Assembly: GCA_036960305.1 (NCBI GenBank)
Contig: JBALWA010000003.1
Span: 62,001 to 126,000 of the forward strand
Direction of reading: 5' to 3'
DNA length: 64,000 nt
DNA from: JBALVT01 sp036960305
GTDB taxonomy: Bacteria; Pseudomonadota; Gammaproteobacteria; Pseudomonadales; Halieaceae
A program made the translations under genes and the position numbers. This document shows positions 9,722-18,596 of this stretch, piece by piece. The notes below the pieces were generated by a model. That model did not search any database and had not been told where the DNA came from. It saw only the letters and a program-made list of their open reading frames with translations. Numbering within the stretch: the first letter of the stretch is position 1; every line of letters starts with the position of its first letter.

Positions 9722-11186
9722 GCCTGCTCTCCAGTTCCACTCGCACCTCGTGCGCCTTTTCCTCTGTCAGCGGATAGGTGGCGATTGCCCACAGAGCAAA
9801 CATTGAGGCCACCATCGGAATCACCACATCGAACACTCGCATCCAGAAGATGGTGTTGGCCGCCTGTTCGCCTCCCAGCGCCACATCGAAGCCGGTGGCA
9901 TTGAGGAGGAATCCGCCCATAGCGATGGCCGCCGCCATGCCGAGTTTGACGACCCACCAATAAATGGAGCCAAACATACCCTCTCTTCGCTGGCGGGTCT
10001 GTAACTCGTCGAGATCGCAAACATCAGCGATCATGGATCCCATCAGGGTAAAAAGCCCCCCCAATCCAAACGCAATGAACGGCGCGGGAAGGAGGAGTAG
10101 TAGAGGGTATTCGGGTGAATAGCAAACCCACTTCAGCGCAAAACCCAGGATGGAAATACCGATTGCGATAAAAAACGCCCGGCGCTTACCAATATGCGTG
10201 GCCAGCTTTGTCACTATGAATATGACGCAGAAAGTAGACAGTGCAGAAACCGTGCCCGCCCAGCCCGCATACTGCGCGCCCAGCGATTGGTCACCAGCGA
10301 AGACGTAGTAAATGATCACATAGAACTGGAACGATGAGACCAGCATAAAGCCGTTAAAAACCAGAAAAGTCGCAGCGCAGAGCTTGAGAAAAGGCGTAAA
10401 TTTCAGAGTCGCGGCAAACCCCGAAAAGAAGCCTTTTATGCCGGTGGGAAACTCCTCCTGAATCGAAACGTTTTTATCGGGATTGTCCCGAACCGCGGGT
10501 ATATCCTCCGCCGGTATTTTCGGCGTTCGCTCCTTTAGGAAAATGGCGGGTAAAATACCGATACAGATAACAAAAATCCCGATTACGATGGCCAGCCATC
10601 TCGCCCCCTCCACCATGTCATCGAACCACAGGTCGTACTGCATGATCCACAAAAACCAGGGCGACACCAGGTAGGCAAGCTGCCCCATGAAGTTTTGCAC
10701 CCCCATCAGGCGAGTGCGCTCGTGGTAGTCGGGCGTCAACTCATAACCAAGGGCAACATAAGGCGTCGCGAAAACGGTATAAGCCAGATAAAAAATCAGC
10801 GATCCGATCAGAAAAAACCAGAAGTAAAAGGACTCACTCTCACCCTCAGGTAGCTGCCACAACAGGGCGTAGATGACCCCGGCGGCAATCGCGCCAAAAA
10901 ATATGTAGGGTCTGCGTCGTCCCCAGCGCGACTTTGTCTGATCTGATATGTATCCCATTAAGGGGTCGGTCAGCGCATCGGTCAGGCGGGGCAGCGCGCC
11001 CAGTAAACCCACCAGTGCCGGGTTCATACCCAGGCCGAGATTCAACACAATGGCCATGCCGCCGATAGCTGCGGCAAGCAAATTGTTAACAAAGGCGCCA
11101 AAACCATAGATTATCTTCTGCGGCAGTGAAATCCTGTCTTCGGGCGCGGTTTCATAATGCTTGTGATGGGGCTCTGTTTGGCTCAT
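9705..11186 (-). CDS. GPH-family (MelB-like) sugar:cation symporter
   Basis: Glycoside-pentoside-hexuronide:cation symporter, about 493 residues with 12 predicted helices. The N-terminal signature RLTDALTDPLMGYISDQTKSRWGRRRPY includes the Asp residues that bind Na+ or H+ in MelB. Central-loop residues and a second-half motif (QRREGMFGSIYWWVVKLGMAAA) also fit. The start is taken at the ATG of MSQTEPHHK, 11 bases after AAGGAG; the longer GTG start would overlap that ribosome site. It is the first gene of a two-gene unit with the Gfo/Idh/MocA enzyme. Two different sugar transporters in one cluster suggest different oligosaccharide sizes or sugars. Confidence 0.92.
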   Translation of the reverse strand: MSQTEPHHKHYETAPEDRISLPQKIIYGFGAFVNNLLAAAIGGMAIVLNLGLGMNPALVGLLGALPRLTDALTDPLMGYISDQTKSRWGRRRPYIFFGAIAAGVIYALLWQLPEGESESFYFWFFLIGSLIFYLAYTVFATPYVALGYELTPDYHERTRLMGVQNFMGQLAYLVSPWFLWIMQYDLWFDDMVEGARWLAIVIGIFVICIGILPAIFLKERTPKIPAEDIPAVRDNPDKNVSIQEEFPTGIKGFFSGFAATLKFTPFLKLCAATFLVFNGFMLVSSFQFYVIIYYVFAGDQSLGAQYAGWAGTVSALSTFCVIFIVTKLATHIGKRRAFFIAIGISILGFALKWVCYSPEYPLLLLLPAPFIAFGLGGLFTLMGSMIADVCDLDELQTRQRREGMFGSIYWWVVKLGMAAAIAMGGFLLNATGFDVALGGEQAANTIFWMRVFDVVIPMVASMFALWAIATYPLTEEKAHEVRVELESRRGKAA

Positions 11187-11386
11187 TCGGTTTCCCACTC
11201 CTTTCTCAGCCAGTTCAAGTAGCCGTGGCGCGATCTTAGATACAGCGACAACTATCTACATACCCCCGATAAGGCACAATTACTTTGAGGCAAGGCGGAC
11301 TCGGACTGCGGCGAGATGGAGGGCACCACGGCGAGTTTTGATCAATACGGTTGTATGGCGGCCAGCGCGCCGCCGCTGTAGGCTTA
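11187..11386. other. Gene-free spacer with GC-rich hairpin
   Basis: No intact gene is visible here. The stretch holds the upstream region of the GPH transporter and a GC-rich block with an inverted repeat (GGCGGC at 11357-11362, GCCGCC at 11369-11374). It directly follows the broken ccdA-like gene. This is where a ccdB toxin would be expected, but no CcdB-like reading frame could be recognised. Confidence 0.5.
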
Positions 11387-11623
11387 AATGCCCGTGATCG
11401 CAAAGCTGCCGTGCTCCTCGACAAATTCGTTATATGGTCTGATAGCCTGTCGGTTTTCTTAGGCCCACTTCTTGGCGTTGTATTTGGCCAACTTCGCTTG
11501 CAGAGCCTGCTCCAGAGTGGCGGAAAGGGTGATATCCAAGGCTCTCGACTTTTTGAGTAAGTCACTGTTTACACTAAGGTTTGTCGCCTTCTTAGGGGCA
11601 TCCAGATCAAATAATGGGTCCAT
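11387..11623 (-). pseudogene. ccdA-like antitoxin broken by a nonsense codon
   Basis: The frame from the ATG at 11623 gives MDPLFDLDAPKKATNLSVNS, then DLLKKSRALDITLSATLEQA, then LQAKLAKYNAKKWA, and hits TAA at 11459-11461. Read through that stop, the same frame continues ENRQAIRPYNEFVEEHGSF to a second TAA at 11384-11386. The whole is the CcdA antitoxin plan: an N-terminal ribbon-helix-helix DNA-binding part, then the toxin-binding tail W-x-x-EN-x-x-AI-x-x-YN-x-x-VE-x-x-G-x-F. The stop sits where family members carry Glu, so one G-to-T change (GAA to TAA) explains it. Only the DNA-binding half could still be made. No ccdB follows. Confidence 0.8.
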
Positions 11624-11704
11624 GATTGCATCCTCAATCGAGCATGCAATAAATTATGCGCATTCTAAAGTGATTAACAGGTCAATGCTTACCTGAGTGG
11701 TACT

Positions 11705-13522
11705 TCAGTATTGCTGCAGGCCAGAGCCGAATTTGAACAGGGCATGCTCAGCAAGAGGTGCGAGGGGGATATCGGCGACATCGACAGGCCAAGAGTAGGG
11801 CGATTGTCCTACGGGTTTAAAGCCATCGCTTGCAAACAGGAAATCCGCTACACCTGCGCCTTCGGAGCCGGGCAACCATGCGGCGATAAAGGCATCACTC
11901 ATGTCCAGTTCATTCTTAATGGCCAGCACCCTCCCTGAAATAAGAATGACAATGACTTTCTTACCGAGGTCCTTGCAGCCCTTAATCAGGCCTTTATGTT
12001 TATCAGTGAGCCACAGCTCATCTGTATCCCCTTCAGATTCTGCGTAGGGGTTTTCTCCAACAACCACTACGGTTATGTCGGCAGACATGCCTCTGTAGCA
12101 CCCGTTCTCAGCATATTCTACCTCTTCTGCAACCGCCTTTATTCCCGCATAAATTGTTGTTGCACCCAGGTAATTTTCAGACTGTCCCTGCCAATGAATT
12201 GACCAGCCACCGCTCTGCAGGCCGCTGTTATTGCCGTGCGCACCGATCACCGCGAGCTTGTCAGACGCGCTTAACGGCAATGCTTCATTTTCACTCTTAA
12301 GAAGAACCAGCGACTCCCTTACCGCCTGCCGGGCGACCGCCCTATGTGCATCCGATCCGATGTGAGCTGCAAACTCTTCCTTCGCAAAGGGGTCAACGAA
12401 TAGACCCAGCTCAAATTTCATTCGGAGAATTCGGCGTACGGCATCATCAATGCGGCTGATCGGTACTGTGCCGTCGGCAACCGATCCCTTCAAATCCTGC
12501 ATGAACGCGTCATGATTACCCGGCTGCATTGCGATATCTATTCCAGCGTTGATGACCGTGTGCGCAGCGCCGAATCGTTGGCCTCCATCCCAGTCGGTAA
12601 CAACCACGCCCCGAAAGCCCAGTTCACCTTTCAATAGGTCGGTAACCAGAGCCCTGTGTTGATGCATGTTCACGCCGTTGTAGGCGTTGAAGCCGACCAT
12701 TACTGCGGCAACGCCTTGATCAACCGCTGCCTCATAAGGTGGCAGATAGGTTTCTCTCATCAGCTTATCGGTTATGGTGGCGTTACCCCCCTCTACGCCC
12801 CCATCGGTCGCCCCGTCAGCGATAAAGTGTTTCGCTGTTGCCGCAACCGTATTTCGGTTCGCCAGACTCGAACCCTGGTGACCTTGAACCGATGCCATCA
12901 CAGCGGCGGTGGTTAAGTCCCTATCCTCGGTATAGCCTTCGTAGACCCGCCCCCAATGCTCATGTTGTGGCATTGCGATGCAGGGAGAGAAGGTCCAGTT
13001 AAAACCAGTTCCGGCGACCTCTTCGGCGGTAATCCGGGCTGCCTGCTGAATCAGATCCATGTTGCGGGTAGCGGCCATACCGATGTTATGCGGAAAAATG
13101 ACTGCGCCGTCGAAGGTATTCTGCCCATGTACTGCATCGACCGCGATCAGCAGTGGTATGCCGAGTCGGGTTTTTAGTGCCTGGCTCTGGAACTCATTAA
13201 ATGTGTGTATCCAATCCATCGCTGTAACGCCGGGCGTGGGGCCTTCAGTATGAATTATGGAGCCAATCCTTTTCTGGCGAATAATTTCCGGAGACACGCC
13301 GTTGTGCCAGACCGACTGTGTCATCTGGCCGATTTTTTCATCCAGATTCATCTCCCGGATAAGCGCTTCAATTCTGTCGCCCCTATCGGCATACTGGCAC
13401 AGATCCAGTGCCTGTTTGCCCCATTTGCAGATTATGTTACTCGAGAGATCTCTTTCTACCACAGGCGCGCGCGCACATCCCACGGCAAAAAAAAGAATGG
13501 TAAGCGGCAGTAGAATTTTCAT
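11705..13522 (-). CDS. GH3 beta-glucosidase, lipoprotein
   Basis: Third GH3 enzyme, 605 residues, ExoI-like two-domain form. It begins with a lipoprotein signal, MKILLPLTILFFAVGC, with the lipobox Cys at residue 16. It is therefore predicted to be anchored in the outer membrane, facing periplasm or surface. Motifs are IAVDAVHGQNTF, VIFPHNIGMAA, FNWTFSPCIAMPQHEHWGR, AKHFIADGA and the nucleophile in VVTDWDGG (Asp310). It is encoded 34 bases downstream of the GH16 gene on the same strand. The pair fits endo-cleavage of laminarin by GH16 followed by exo-trimming by this enzyme. It resembles the cytoplasmic GH3 at 5931 and probably has the same specificity in a different compartment. Confidence 0.93.
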   Translation of the reverse strand: MKILLPLTILFFAVGCARAPVVERDLSSNIICKWGKQALDLCQYADRGDRIEALIREMNLDEKIGQMTQSVWHNGVSPEIIRQKRIGSIIHTEGPTPGVTAMDWIHTFNEFQSQALKTRLGIPLLIAVDAVHGQNTFDGAVIFPHNIGMAATRNMDLIQQAARITAEEVAGTGFNWTFSPCIAMPQHEHWGRVYEGYTEDRDLTTAAVMASVQGHQGSSLANRNTVAATAKHFIADGATDGGVEGGNATITDKLMRETYLPPYEAAVDQGVAAVMVGFNAYNGVNMHQHRALVTDLLKGELGFRGVVVTDWDGGQRFGAAHTVINAGIDIAMQPGNHDAFMQDLKGSVADGTVPISRIDDAVRRILRMKFELGLFVDPFAKEEFAAHIGSDAHRAVARQAVRESLVLLKSENEALPLSASDKLAVIGAHGNNSGLQSGGWSIHWQGQSENYLGATTIYAGIKAVAEEVEYAENGCYRGMSADITVVVVGENPYAESEGDTDELWLTDKHKGLIKGCKDLGKKVIVILISGRVLAIKNELDMSDAFIAAWLPGSEGAGVADFLFASDGFKPVGQSPYSWPVDVADIPLAPLAEHALFKFGSGLQQY

Positions 13523-13556
13523 ATCAGCAGTACAAATTTAACCGTTATAGCCCTAA

Positions 13557-14402
13557 TTAATGCCAACGTTCGTGCCTCACCCAGTCCACCTCCATAAGCC
13601 ATTCGCCGGTCATCGGGGAGTCGGTGATTTTGGCGAAGTTCAGGATAGCAAACATCGGCTCGGGGTACTTATCACCCTCCCCCACATTTCGATACACCTC
13701 GACGCCATCGACGCGATAGACGAGATCGCTTCCGGCCCACTCCACAGAATACTCTTGATACTCATCCAGTTCGACTTTCAAGTCGGTCCTGAGGGACATC
13801 CAGTCTCCCTTATCGCACTCACCGAGGCTTTTGATCGCTCCGGTTGTGAATTGGTCAGTCCCGTGGTCTCCATGGTGCTCAAAGATATCTATTTCACCAG
13901 AACCCGTAAGCGGCCAGCAGACATCCTCGTTTTCTTCCTGTACCGGCGGTTCATTGTTGTAGGCGCCAAGTAGCCACCAGGCTGGAAACATACTGGCCTC
14001 ACCATTGCCCTGGACCTTCAACCGGGCGGTCCACTTACCCTGGATAAACTCGCGACGATTCTTAGTCACAATCCGACCTGAGACGTATTGCGTAGCAGGA
14101 TGCTGTTTGCCATGTTTGTCCAGATTATCGCAGTTGCGCAGCTCGCCAATGTTTATGACCTTGAGCTTTAGTGAACCGTCGCTGACCTCACGTGTGCCAT
14201 ATTGATTGTCGGGGACATAACAATGGTATTCATTATTAACCCATATCATCTGGTCCTGCCAGTTGTCGGCATTGAAGGAATCAAAATCATCGAAGAAGTC
14301 CGTCTGCCAGCCTGCTTGAGAAGCCTGCCCCTCGCTCAAAACAGTCCCCGAGTATCCCGCCGTCAGGAGTATCAGTGTAAGAGTGGTCAAAGTCGTTTTC
14401 AT
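13557..14402 (-). CDS. Secreted GH16 endo-beta-glucanase (laminarinase type)
   Basis: Family 16 glycoside hydrolase, 281 residues, expected to cut internal beta-1,3 (or beta-1,3-1,4) bonds of glucans such as laminarin. An N-terminal signal peptide (MKTTLTTLTLILLTAGYSG) is followed by the jelly-roll domain. The catalytic E-x-D-x-x-E motif is read as GEIDIFEHHG, with Glu170 (nucleophile), Asp172 and Glu175 (acid/base). Substrate-binding aromatics are seen in PAWWLLG. There is no carbohydrate-binding module or C-terminal sorting domain. It is the upstream gene of the two-gene unit with the lipoprotein GH3. A carrageenase or agarase activity is not excluded, but the GH3 partners favour a beta-glucan. 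Confidence 0.92.
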   Translation of the reverse strand: MKTTLTTLTLILLTAGYSGTVLSEGQASQAGWQTDFFDDFDSFNADNWQDQMIWVNNEYHCYVPDNQYGTREVSDGSLKLKVINIGELRNCDNLDKHGKQHPATQYVSGRIVTKNRREFIQGKWTARLKVQGNGEASMFPAWWLLGAYNNEPPVQEENEDVCWPLTGSGEIDIFEHHGDHGTDQFTTGAIKSLGECDKGDWMSLRTDLKVELDEYQEYSVEWAGSDLVYRVDGVEVYRNVGEGDKYPEPMFAILNFAKITDSPMTGEWLMEVDWVRHERWH

Positions 14403-14565
14403 GGGATATCCAGATAGTCTATTGGATTAAATATTACGTTCCCAGCCGCCGCAAAATCCCACTCATCGATACGCCGTATAGCGCGCGTCTGCGAGATTAT
14501 CGATTGCCCGGATGAGCACTAGCTGGATTCTCCCAAATTAACCCAGACATAAAAGCACCTTTGCG

Positions 14566-15843
14566 TTAAACAGGGGTTGAGGCGGGATAAAGCGGGCAAT
14601 CTGGGCTTTCGCGATTCGAAGGTAAGCGCGAAATTTCCTCCGAGCTTGGCCCAGGATTACGACCTCCGGTAATACCGAAACATATGCGAAGGCCTGGAAT
14701 GCATCGCAACACTTCATAAGCACCCAGGCACGCCAACAGCGTCAGTACTACCAGAGAAATGGGCTCCAGCACAGGCCCCAGGTCAAGCGGCGCCAAATGG
14801 TAGGCCAGGACGATAATCACAGTCTGGTGCAGGATGTAGTAGCAATACACGCCGCCATTCAAATACCTGATGACTGCATTGTCTTTATTGAGAAGATGCT
14901 GGGCCCATCCACAGATGGCTAAAATCCACAACCAGCCGTTGCTGCTCCAGAAAATATTCTCCAGTGCCTGAGCAAAGCCATCGCCGCCAAACGCACCGCC
15001 GTGAAAAAGGAACTGCACGAAGGCAAAACTAACAAGCGCTGCGGCGAGCATGGGCTTGCGCAACTGGCGGACTGCCCGCCAATAGCCGGGCGCCCGGACG
15101 AAGACAATGCCCATCACAAAGACCATAAAGTATCGACCGTGGTTGAAATAGTCATTGATGAAATCATTGCTTGGCGGATAGCTCTCATAGAGCAGTTGGC
15201 CATTCAGGCTCAACAGGGTAATCGGAACCCCTAATATCATGAGCACTGGCCCTACGCGTTTCTCTATTAGCGACCAAAACCCAGTCAGATTTAGCAGCTT
15301 GAACAGCAAACATATCGCCCAGGCCGCGACCGAATACACGTAGATGTACATTAGAAACCAGAGGTGGTTCCAGGTCACATGCCACTCGCCAACGGTCTTA
15401 TTGTCGACAAACAACGCGCTGCCTTGATCGAGATAGGCGAGCCAGAATTGCCAGTAGCCAACGTCGACCAGGCGACCCTGGGAGGCCATCTCAGCATAGA
15501 CCTGCGGCACGACCACCACCGCCATACCAAAGAACAGGGGCAACAACAGGCGGGTATATCGCGACCAATAGAAGTTCCACAAGCGCATCTTCCGGAGCAG
15601 AAAAGCCACCGCGCAGCCGCTGATCAAAAATAGCAGGGACATGCGCCATTGACTGGACCACATCATGATATTCTGCAGCCACTCACTCTGATGCTGGCTC
15701 TTGATGTGCCAACCCCAGTCGCTGACGTAGTACATCCCAATGTGGTAGAAGATAAGCAGACCAAAGGCCAGCACCCGCAACCAATCCAGCTCATAGCGGC
15801 GCCCGGGCCGTGTCGTTTTCTCTACTTCACCTTGCTGTACCAT
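14566..15843 (-). CDS. Acyltransferase family 3 membrane protein (OpgC-like)
   Basis: Integral membrane O-acyltransferase, about 425 residues with around ten hydrophobic segments. The start RRYELDWLRVLAFGLLIFYHIG, with a conserved Arg and His in the first helix, is typical of acyltransferase 3 proteins such as OpgC/MdoC, which succinylate periplasmic glucans. The start is the ATG at 15843, with GGAG 9 bases upstream; the longer frame has no ribosome site. It is transcribed away from a membrane LytTR regulator 112 bases off. Target could be a periplasmic glucan or other surface sugar; this is inference. The last 40 residues are polar and lack recognisable character. Confidence 0.85.
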   Translation of the reverse strand: MVQQGEVEKTTRPGRRYELDWLRVLAFGLLIFYHIGMYYVSDWGWHIKSQHQSEWLQNIMMWSSQWRMSLLFLISGCAVAFLLRKMRLWNFYWSRYTRLLLPLFFGMAVVVVPQVYAEMASQGRLVDVGYWQFWLAYLDQGSALFVDNKTVGEWHVTWNHLWFLMYIYVYSVAAWAICLLFKLLNLTGFWSLIEKRVGPVLMILGVPITLLSLNGQLLYESYPPSNDFINDYFNHGRYFMVFVMGIVFVRAPGYWRAVRQLRKPMLAAALVSFAFVQFLFHGGAFGGDGFAQALENIFWSSNGWLWILAICGWAQHLLNKDNAVIRYLNGGVYCYYILHQTVIIVLAYHLAPLDLGPVLEPISLVVLTLLACLGAYEVLRCIPGLRICFGITGGRNPGPSSEEISRLPSNRESPDCPLYPASTPV

Positions 15844-15955
15844 TTGTAACTCCAGTGAGACAAAACATTTATCTGCCCTGTATACTCCCAGAACCACCCG
15901 CCCATAAGCAGCGCTAAGTGACTGATAAACATAATGTTGTGATAAGCGGCATCCT

Positions 15956-16891
15956 ATGGGGACGAACTTTCACCAGTATCTACCAGAAGTAATTGACATG
16001 CCGGGCAGTACAGATTCAGGCCTTGGGGGCGAGGCCCTCAAAAAGCACTTTTTAGACCACCAACTGCTGTGGATTTGCAGCGTTCTGGCCATTTGGCAAG
16101 GCCTGAACATCTTTGTTCTGGCCACAACCCAGATAATGGACGCCCAGAAACATGGTATAAAGATGCCTGCCTGGCAGGCCCTTACGCTTGAGGCCTCCAG
16201 CGTCCTCACAATTCTGGCCCTGGTGCTCGCGCTGGTGAAGATCATGGGGGTTCGTTTCGACGCCAGCTCTCTGAAACAGAAGCTTTTGATGCATCTGGGC
16301 CTCTCGGTTGCCTTCTCCGGCCTGCATATTCTGGGAATGACAGCGATACGCGAGCTTGTCTTCAGGCTCATGGGCGCGTCCTATTCCCTGGGCGATTGGG
16401 GGCAAGCCTTCATTTATGAGTACCGCAAAGATCTTATGACCTACATCACCATTGTTCTGGTGATTTACGCCTATCGATTGCTCATTCGGCGTTTACTTGG
16501 GGAAGCGAAATACGTGCAACTGGGGGAGTCTGAGCAGGATCAGTCACCACCAGACAGGCTGCTGGTAAAAAAGCTTGGTAAGGAGTTCCTGATCTCGGTC
16601 GAGGACATCGATTGGGTGGCGGCCTCAGGCAACTACGCCAATTTACACGTCCATGAACGCGTGTACCCGATGCGCATTACCATGAACCGCATTGTGGCCC
16701 TGCTGCCAGCCAATCAGTTTTTTCGCATTCATCGTTCGACCATCGTGAACCTGCATCGCGTTGCGCATATTGAGGCCCAGGATAGCGGCGACCACCTGGT
16801 GACGCTCACCAACGGTAAAAAACTGGGGTTTTCGCGCCGCTATAGAGAGAACTTCAAAGAAGCGCTGGCGGCGCAGGGAAGACCGAAATAA
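15956..16891 (+). CDS. Membrane-bound LytTR transcriptional regulator
   Basis: One-component regulator, 311 residues. The N-terminal half has four hydrophobic segments (LLWICSVLAIWQGLNIFVLA onward). The C-terminal 100 residues are a LytTR DNA-binding domain: LLVKKLGKEFLISVEDIDWV, ASGNYANLHV, FFRIHRSTIVNL. There is no receiver domain, so it should sense through the membrane part. An alternative start at MPGSTDSG (15998) is possible, as neither ATG has a strong ribosome site. It is divergent to the acyltransferase-3 gene, which it probably controls. Confidence 0.9.
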   Translation: MGTNFHQYLPEVIDMPGSTDSGLGGEALKKHFLDHQLLWICSVLAIWQGLNIFVLATTQIMDAQKHGIKMPAWQALTLEASSVLTILALVLALVKIMGVRFDASSLKQKLLMHLGLSVAFSGLHILGMTAIRELVFRLMGASYSLGDWGQAFIYEYRKDLMTYITIVLVIYAYRLLIRRLLGEAKYVQLGESEQDQSPPDRLLVKKLGKEFLISVEDIDWVAASGNYANLHVHERVYPMRITMNRIVALLPANQFFRIHRSTIVNLHRVAHIEAQDSGDHLVTLTNGKKLGFSRRYRENFKEALAAQGRPK

Positions 16892-16909
16892 TGGGGTCAG
16901 AGCCCTTTT
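16892..16909 (+). repeat. Possible REP-like remnant
   Basis: TGGGGTCAGAGCCCTTTT directly follows the stop codon of the LytTR gene. Similar GGGGTCAGAG strings are, from memory, common extragenic repeats in proteobacteria. Only one copy was noticed here, so the call is weak. Confidence 0.25.
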
Positions 16910-17000
16910 CCCGAGATATTGGGGTTAATGATAGCTTTTTTTGGTAATCACATATGGCCAGGCTGCGGCTGGTGCGGCCCGGTTTGGATGGACGCTCGGG

Positions 17001-17540
17001 CTAATCTGAGTTTTTGTGAGCCAGATTGACCTCCGGGACCGGAACATCCAGGGCGGCGATAGTCTGGTTAAACAGTTCAGGTTGTAAGTCTCCCATCACA
17101 TTGACGAATACAGCTTCCTCACCGTCACTGGTCAGTACGGTGATTCCCCGGATCTGCTCGCCTTCCATTTTTACCAGCATGTGGGTACTCTCACCTTCCT
17201 CCCGAACGAGCACTACGGGCTCCCAGCTCTGCTCGACGAGGTCCCGGCTCATGTTGTTGAAATCCAGACTGACAGCCTCGGCATTCCCGGGTTCCACCTT
17301 GTAGAGCTTGACCCGAACACCCTCCAGGCTGCGCAGCAACGCCTCTGTTTCCGGGTCGTCTTCAATCAATGAAGCCGCCAGAGACAGCAACGTGGGGCCG
17401 ATGGAGAGACTGAAGTTGTGGTCTACTTCCCGCCAATCCAGGGAGTCCACGTCGGCAAATCCAGCGTCCCGTTGCGGCGCGGTGATGCCGCAACCCCCAA
17501 GGCTCAGGCACAATACAAGTAAAATGGCCATTCTGTTCAT
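17001..17540 (-). CDS. DUF4252 lipoprotein
   Basis: About 179 residues, start at ATG of MNRMAILLVLCLSLGGC with the lipobox Cys at residue 17. Family DUF4252, function unknown. The body has alternating strands and helices with the repeated idea 'GVRVKLYKVEPGN... WEPVVLVREEGE... GITVLTSDGEEAVFVNVMGD'. It is paralogous to the next gene upstream (compare LEGVRVKLY with LEGVRIKVY, WEPVVLV with WEPVVQV, EEAVFVNVMG with EEAVFLNILG). It is the last gene of the sigma-factor operon, 4 bases after its paralogue, with GGAG placed correctly for this start. Probably a cell-envelope protein under ECF sigma control. Confidence 0.85.
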   Translation of the reverse strand: MNRMAILLVLCLSLGGCGITAPQRDAGFADVDSLDWREVDHNFSLSIGPTLLSLAASLIEDDPETEALLRSLEGVRVKLYKVEPGNAEAVSLDFNNMSRDLVEQSWEPVVLVREEGESTHMLVKMEGEQIRGITVLTSDGEEAVFVNVMGDLQPELFNQTIAALDVPVPEVNLAHKNSD

Positions 17541-17544
17541 CCTC

Positions 17545-18072
17545 TCACTCCGTATCCACATCCACATCAACGTTCAGCTTATCCATAACCTTACCCACCT
17601 GGGCCGGGTCGATGACACCGAGGATATTCAGGAACACGGCCTCCTCGGCATTGACTACCATTACCGTTAGCCCTTCTACGGACTCCTCACCGGTCTTCAT
17701 GAAAATCTGCACCTGTTCGTCTGTCTCATTGACCTGAACCACTGGCTCCCAATGCGCCGCCTCCAGAGAAGCCCGGGTCTCGTTCACTTTATCGAGCGCG
17801 GGTTTCAGGTTGCCACCAGTAGGGTAGACCTTGATGCGCACCCCTTCCAGGTTGCCGATCATTGCTGCTGTCTCGGGGTCGTCGGCCGCGCTTGCGGCTG
17901 ACAGTAGTTTAAGCAGTGGTCCGCCGATGTTGACCATGACTCTTGGCTCTCCGTATACGGCGTCAAGGTCGGCGAGATCCACATACCCGGGAAGAGATTC
18001 CAACTGGGCTGTTTGTGCTGTCACTGGCAGGCTGAACAGCGCCGCCAGTATAATGGTAAAAAGCGTTTTCAT
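17545..18072 (-). CDS. DUF4252 exported protein
   Basis: 175 residues with a cleavable signal peptide (MKTLFTIILAALFSLPVTAQ) and no lipobox, so it should be periplasmic. DUF4252 body as in the neighbouring lipoprotein. The C-terminus is acidic (DVDVDTE). The ATG overlaps the stop of the putative anti-sigma gene by 4 bases (ATGA), so translation is coupled. A soluble and a lipid-anchored version side by side suggests they work as a pair; function unknown. Confidence 0.85.
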   Translation of the reverse strand: MKTLFTIILAALFSLPVTAQTAQLESLPGYVDLADLDAVYGEPRVMVNIGGPLLKLLSAASAADDPETAAMIGNLEGVRIKVYPTGGNLKPALDKVNETRASLEAAHWEPVVQVNETDEQVQIFMKTGEESVEGLTVMVVNAEEAVFLNILGVIDPAQVGKVMDKLNVDVDVDTE

Positions 18073-18596
18073 AATTCGAAATCCTTTCTTGGTTGTAACT
18101 GACTCTGTAGTGTTTTAGTGGTGACTCGCACCACCGGTTTCGCGGTGGCTTCGTTAACAGTCATTTGGATTTGGGCGTTGACACTGCGATTTACCTTGTC
18201 CAGGTAGGCCAGCACCAGTGCCAGGTCCTGCCTGGCCTGGGCCAGCTCTGCCTGTTGTGTCACCTGCTGATGCTGTTGGTAGATTTCACGCCCCCCTATT
18301 AGGGAGAAAACCAGCATCGCCGCAAAGGCCCAGCGCGGGCGCAGCAGCCAGTGACCGGCCCAGTGTGACTCCGGCTGGGCAATTTTCTGCAGTTTACGAT
18401 TGAGGCTGGCTGGTACCTGGTGTTCGGGTAGGCCGGCCAAAGCCTGCTGCAGCTCCACCGCAACGGCTAACTCGGCCCCCAGAGTCGGATCTTCTGCGGC
18501 CGTGGCCAACAGGGCCTGACGTTGAACCGGTTCCAGGTCGCCATCAATGAAGGCGTCCAGTAACAACTCGAATCCGGTTTCTTCCAACTCACTCAT
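18069..18596 (-). CDS. Putative membrane anti-sigma factor
   Basis: 175 residues. The N-terminal cytoplasmic part (LLLDAFIDGDLEPVQRQALLATAAEDPTLGAEL) resembles zinc-free anti-sigma domains. One transmembrane segment lies around residues 90-102 (FAAMLVFSLIGG). A coiled-coil-like periplasmic part rich in Gln/Ala follows (IYQQHQQVTQQAELAQARQDLALVL). It is encoded directly after the ECF sigma gene with an 8-base overlap, the usual place for an anti-sigma factor. Assignment rests on position and topology more than on a clear motif. Confidence 0.75.
   Translation of the reverse strand: MSELEETGFELLLDAFIDGDLEPVQRQALLATAAEDPTLGAELAVAVELQQALAGLPEHQVPASLNRKLQKIAQPESHWAGHWLLRPRWAFAAMLVFSLIGGREIYQQHQQVTQQAELAQARQDLALVLAYLDKVNRSVNAQIQMTVNEATAKPVVRVTTKTLQSQLQPRKDFEL

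Noticed and set aside
11236..11400. Possible ccdB remnant after the broken ccdA
   Set aside because: All three minus-strand frames were read; a short stretch (HLAAVRVRLASK) vaguely recalls the CcdB C-terminus but is too short and GC-rich to support.
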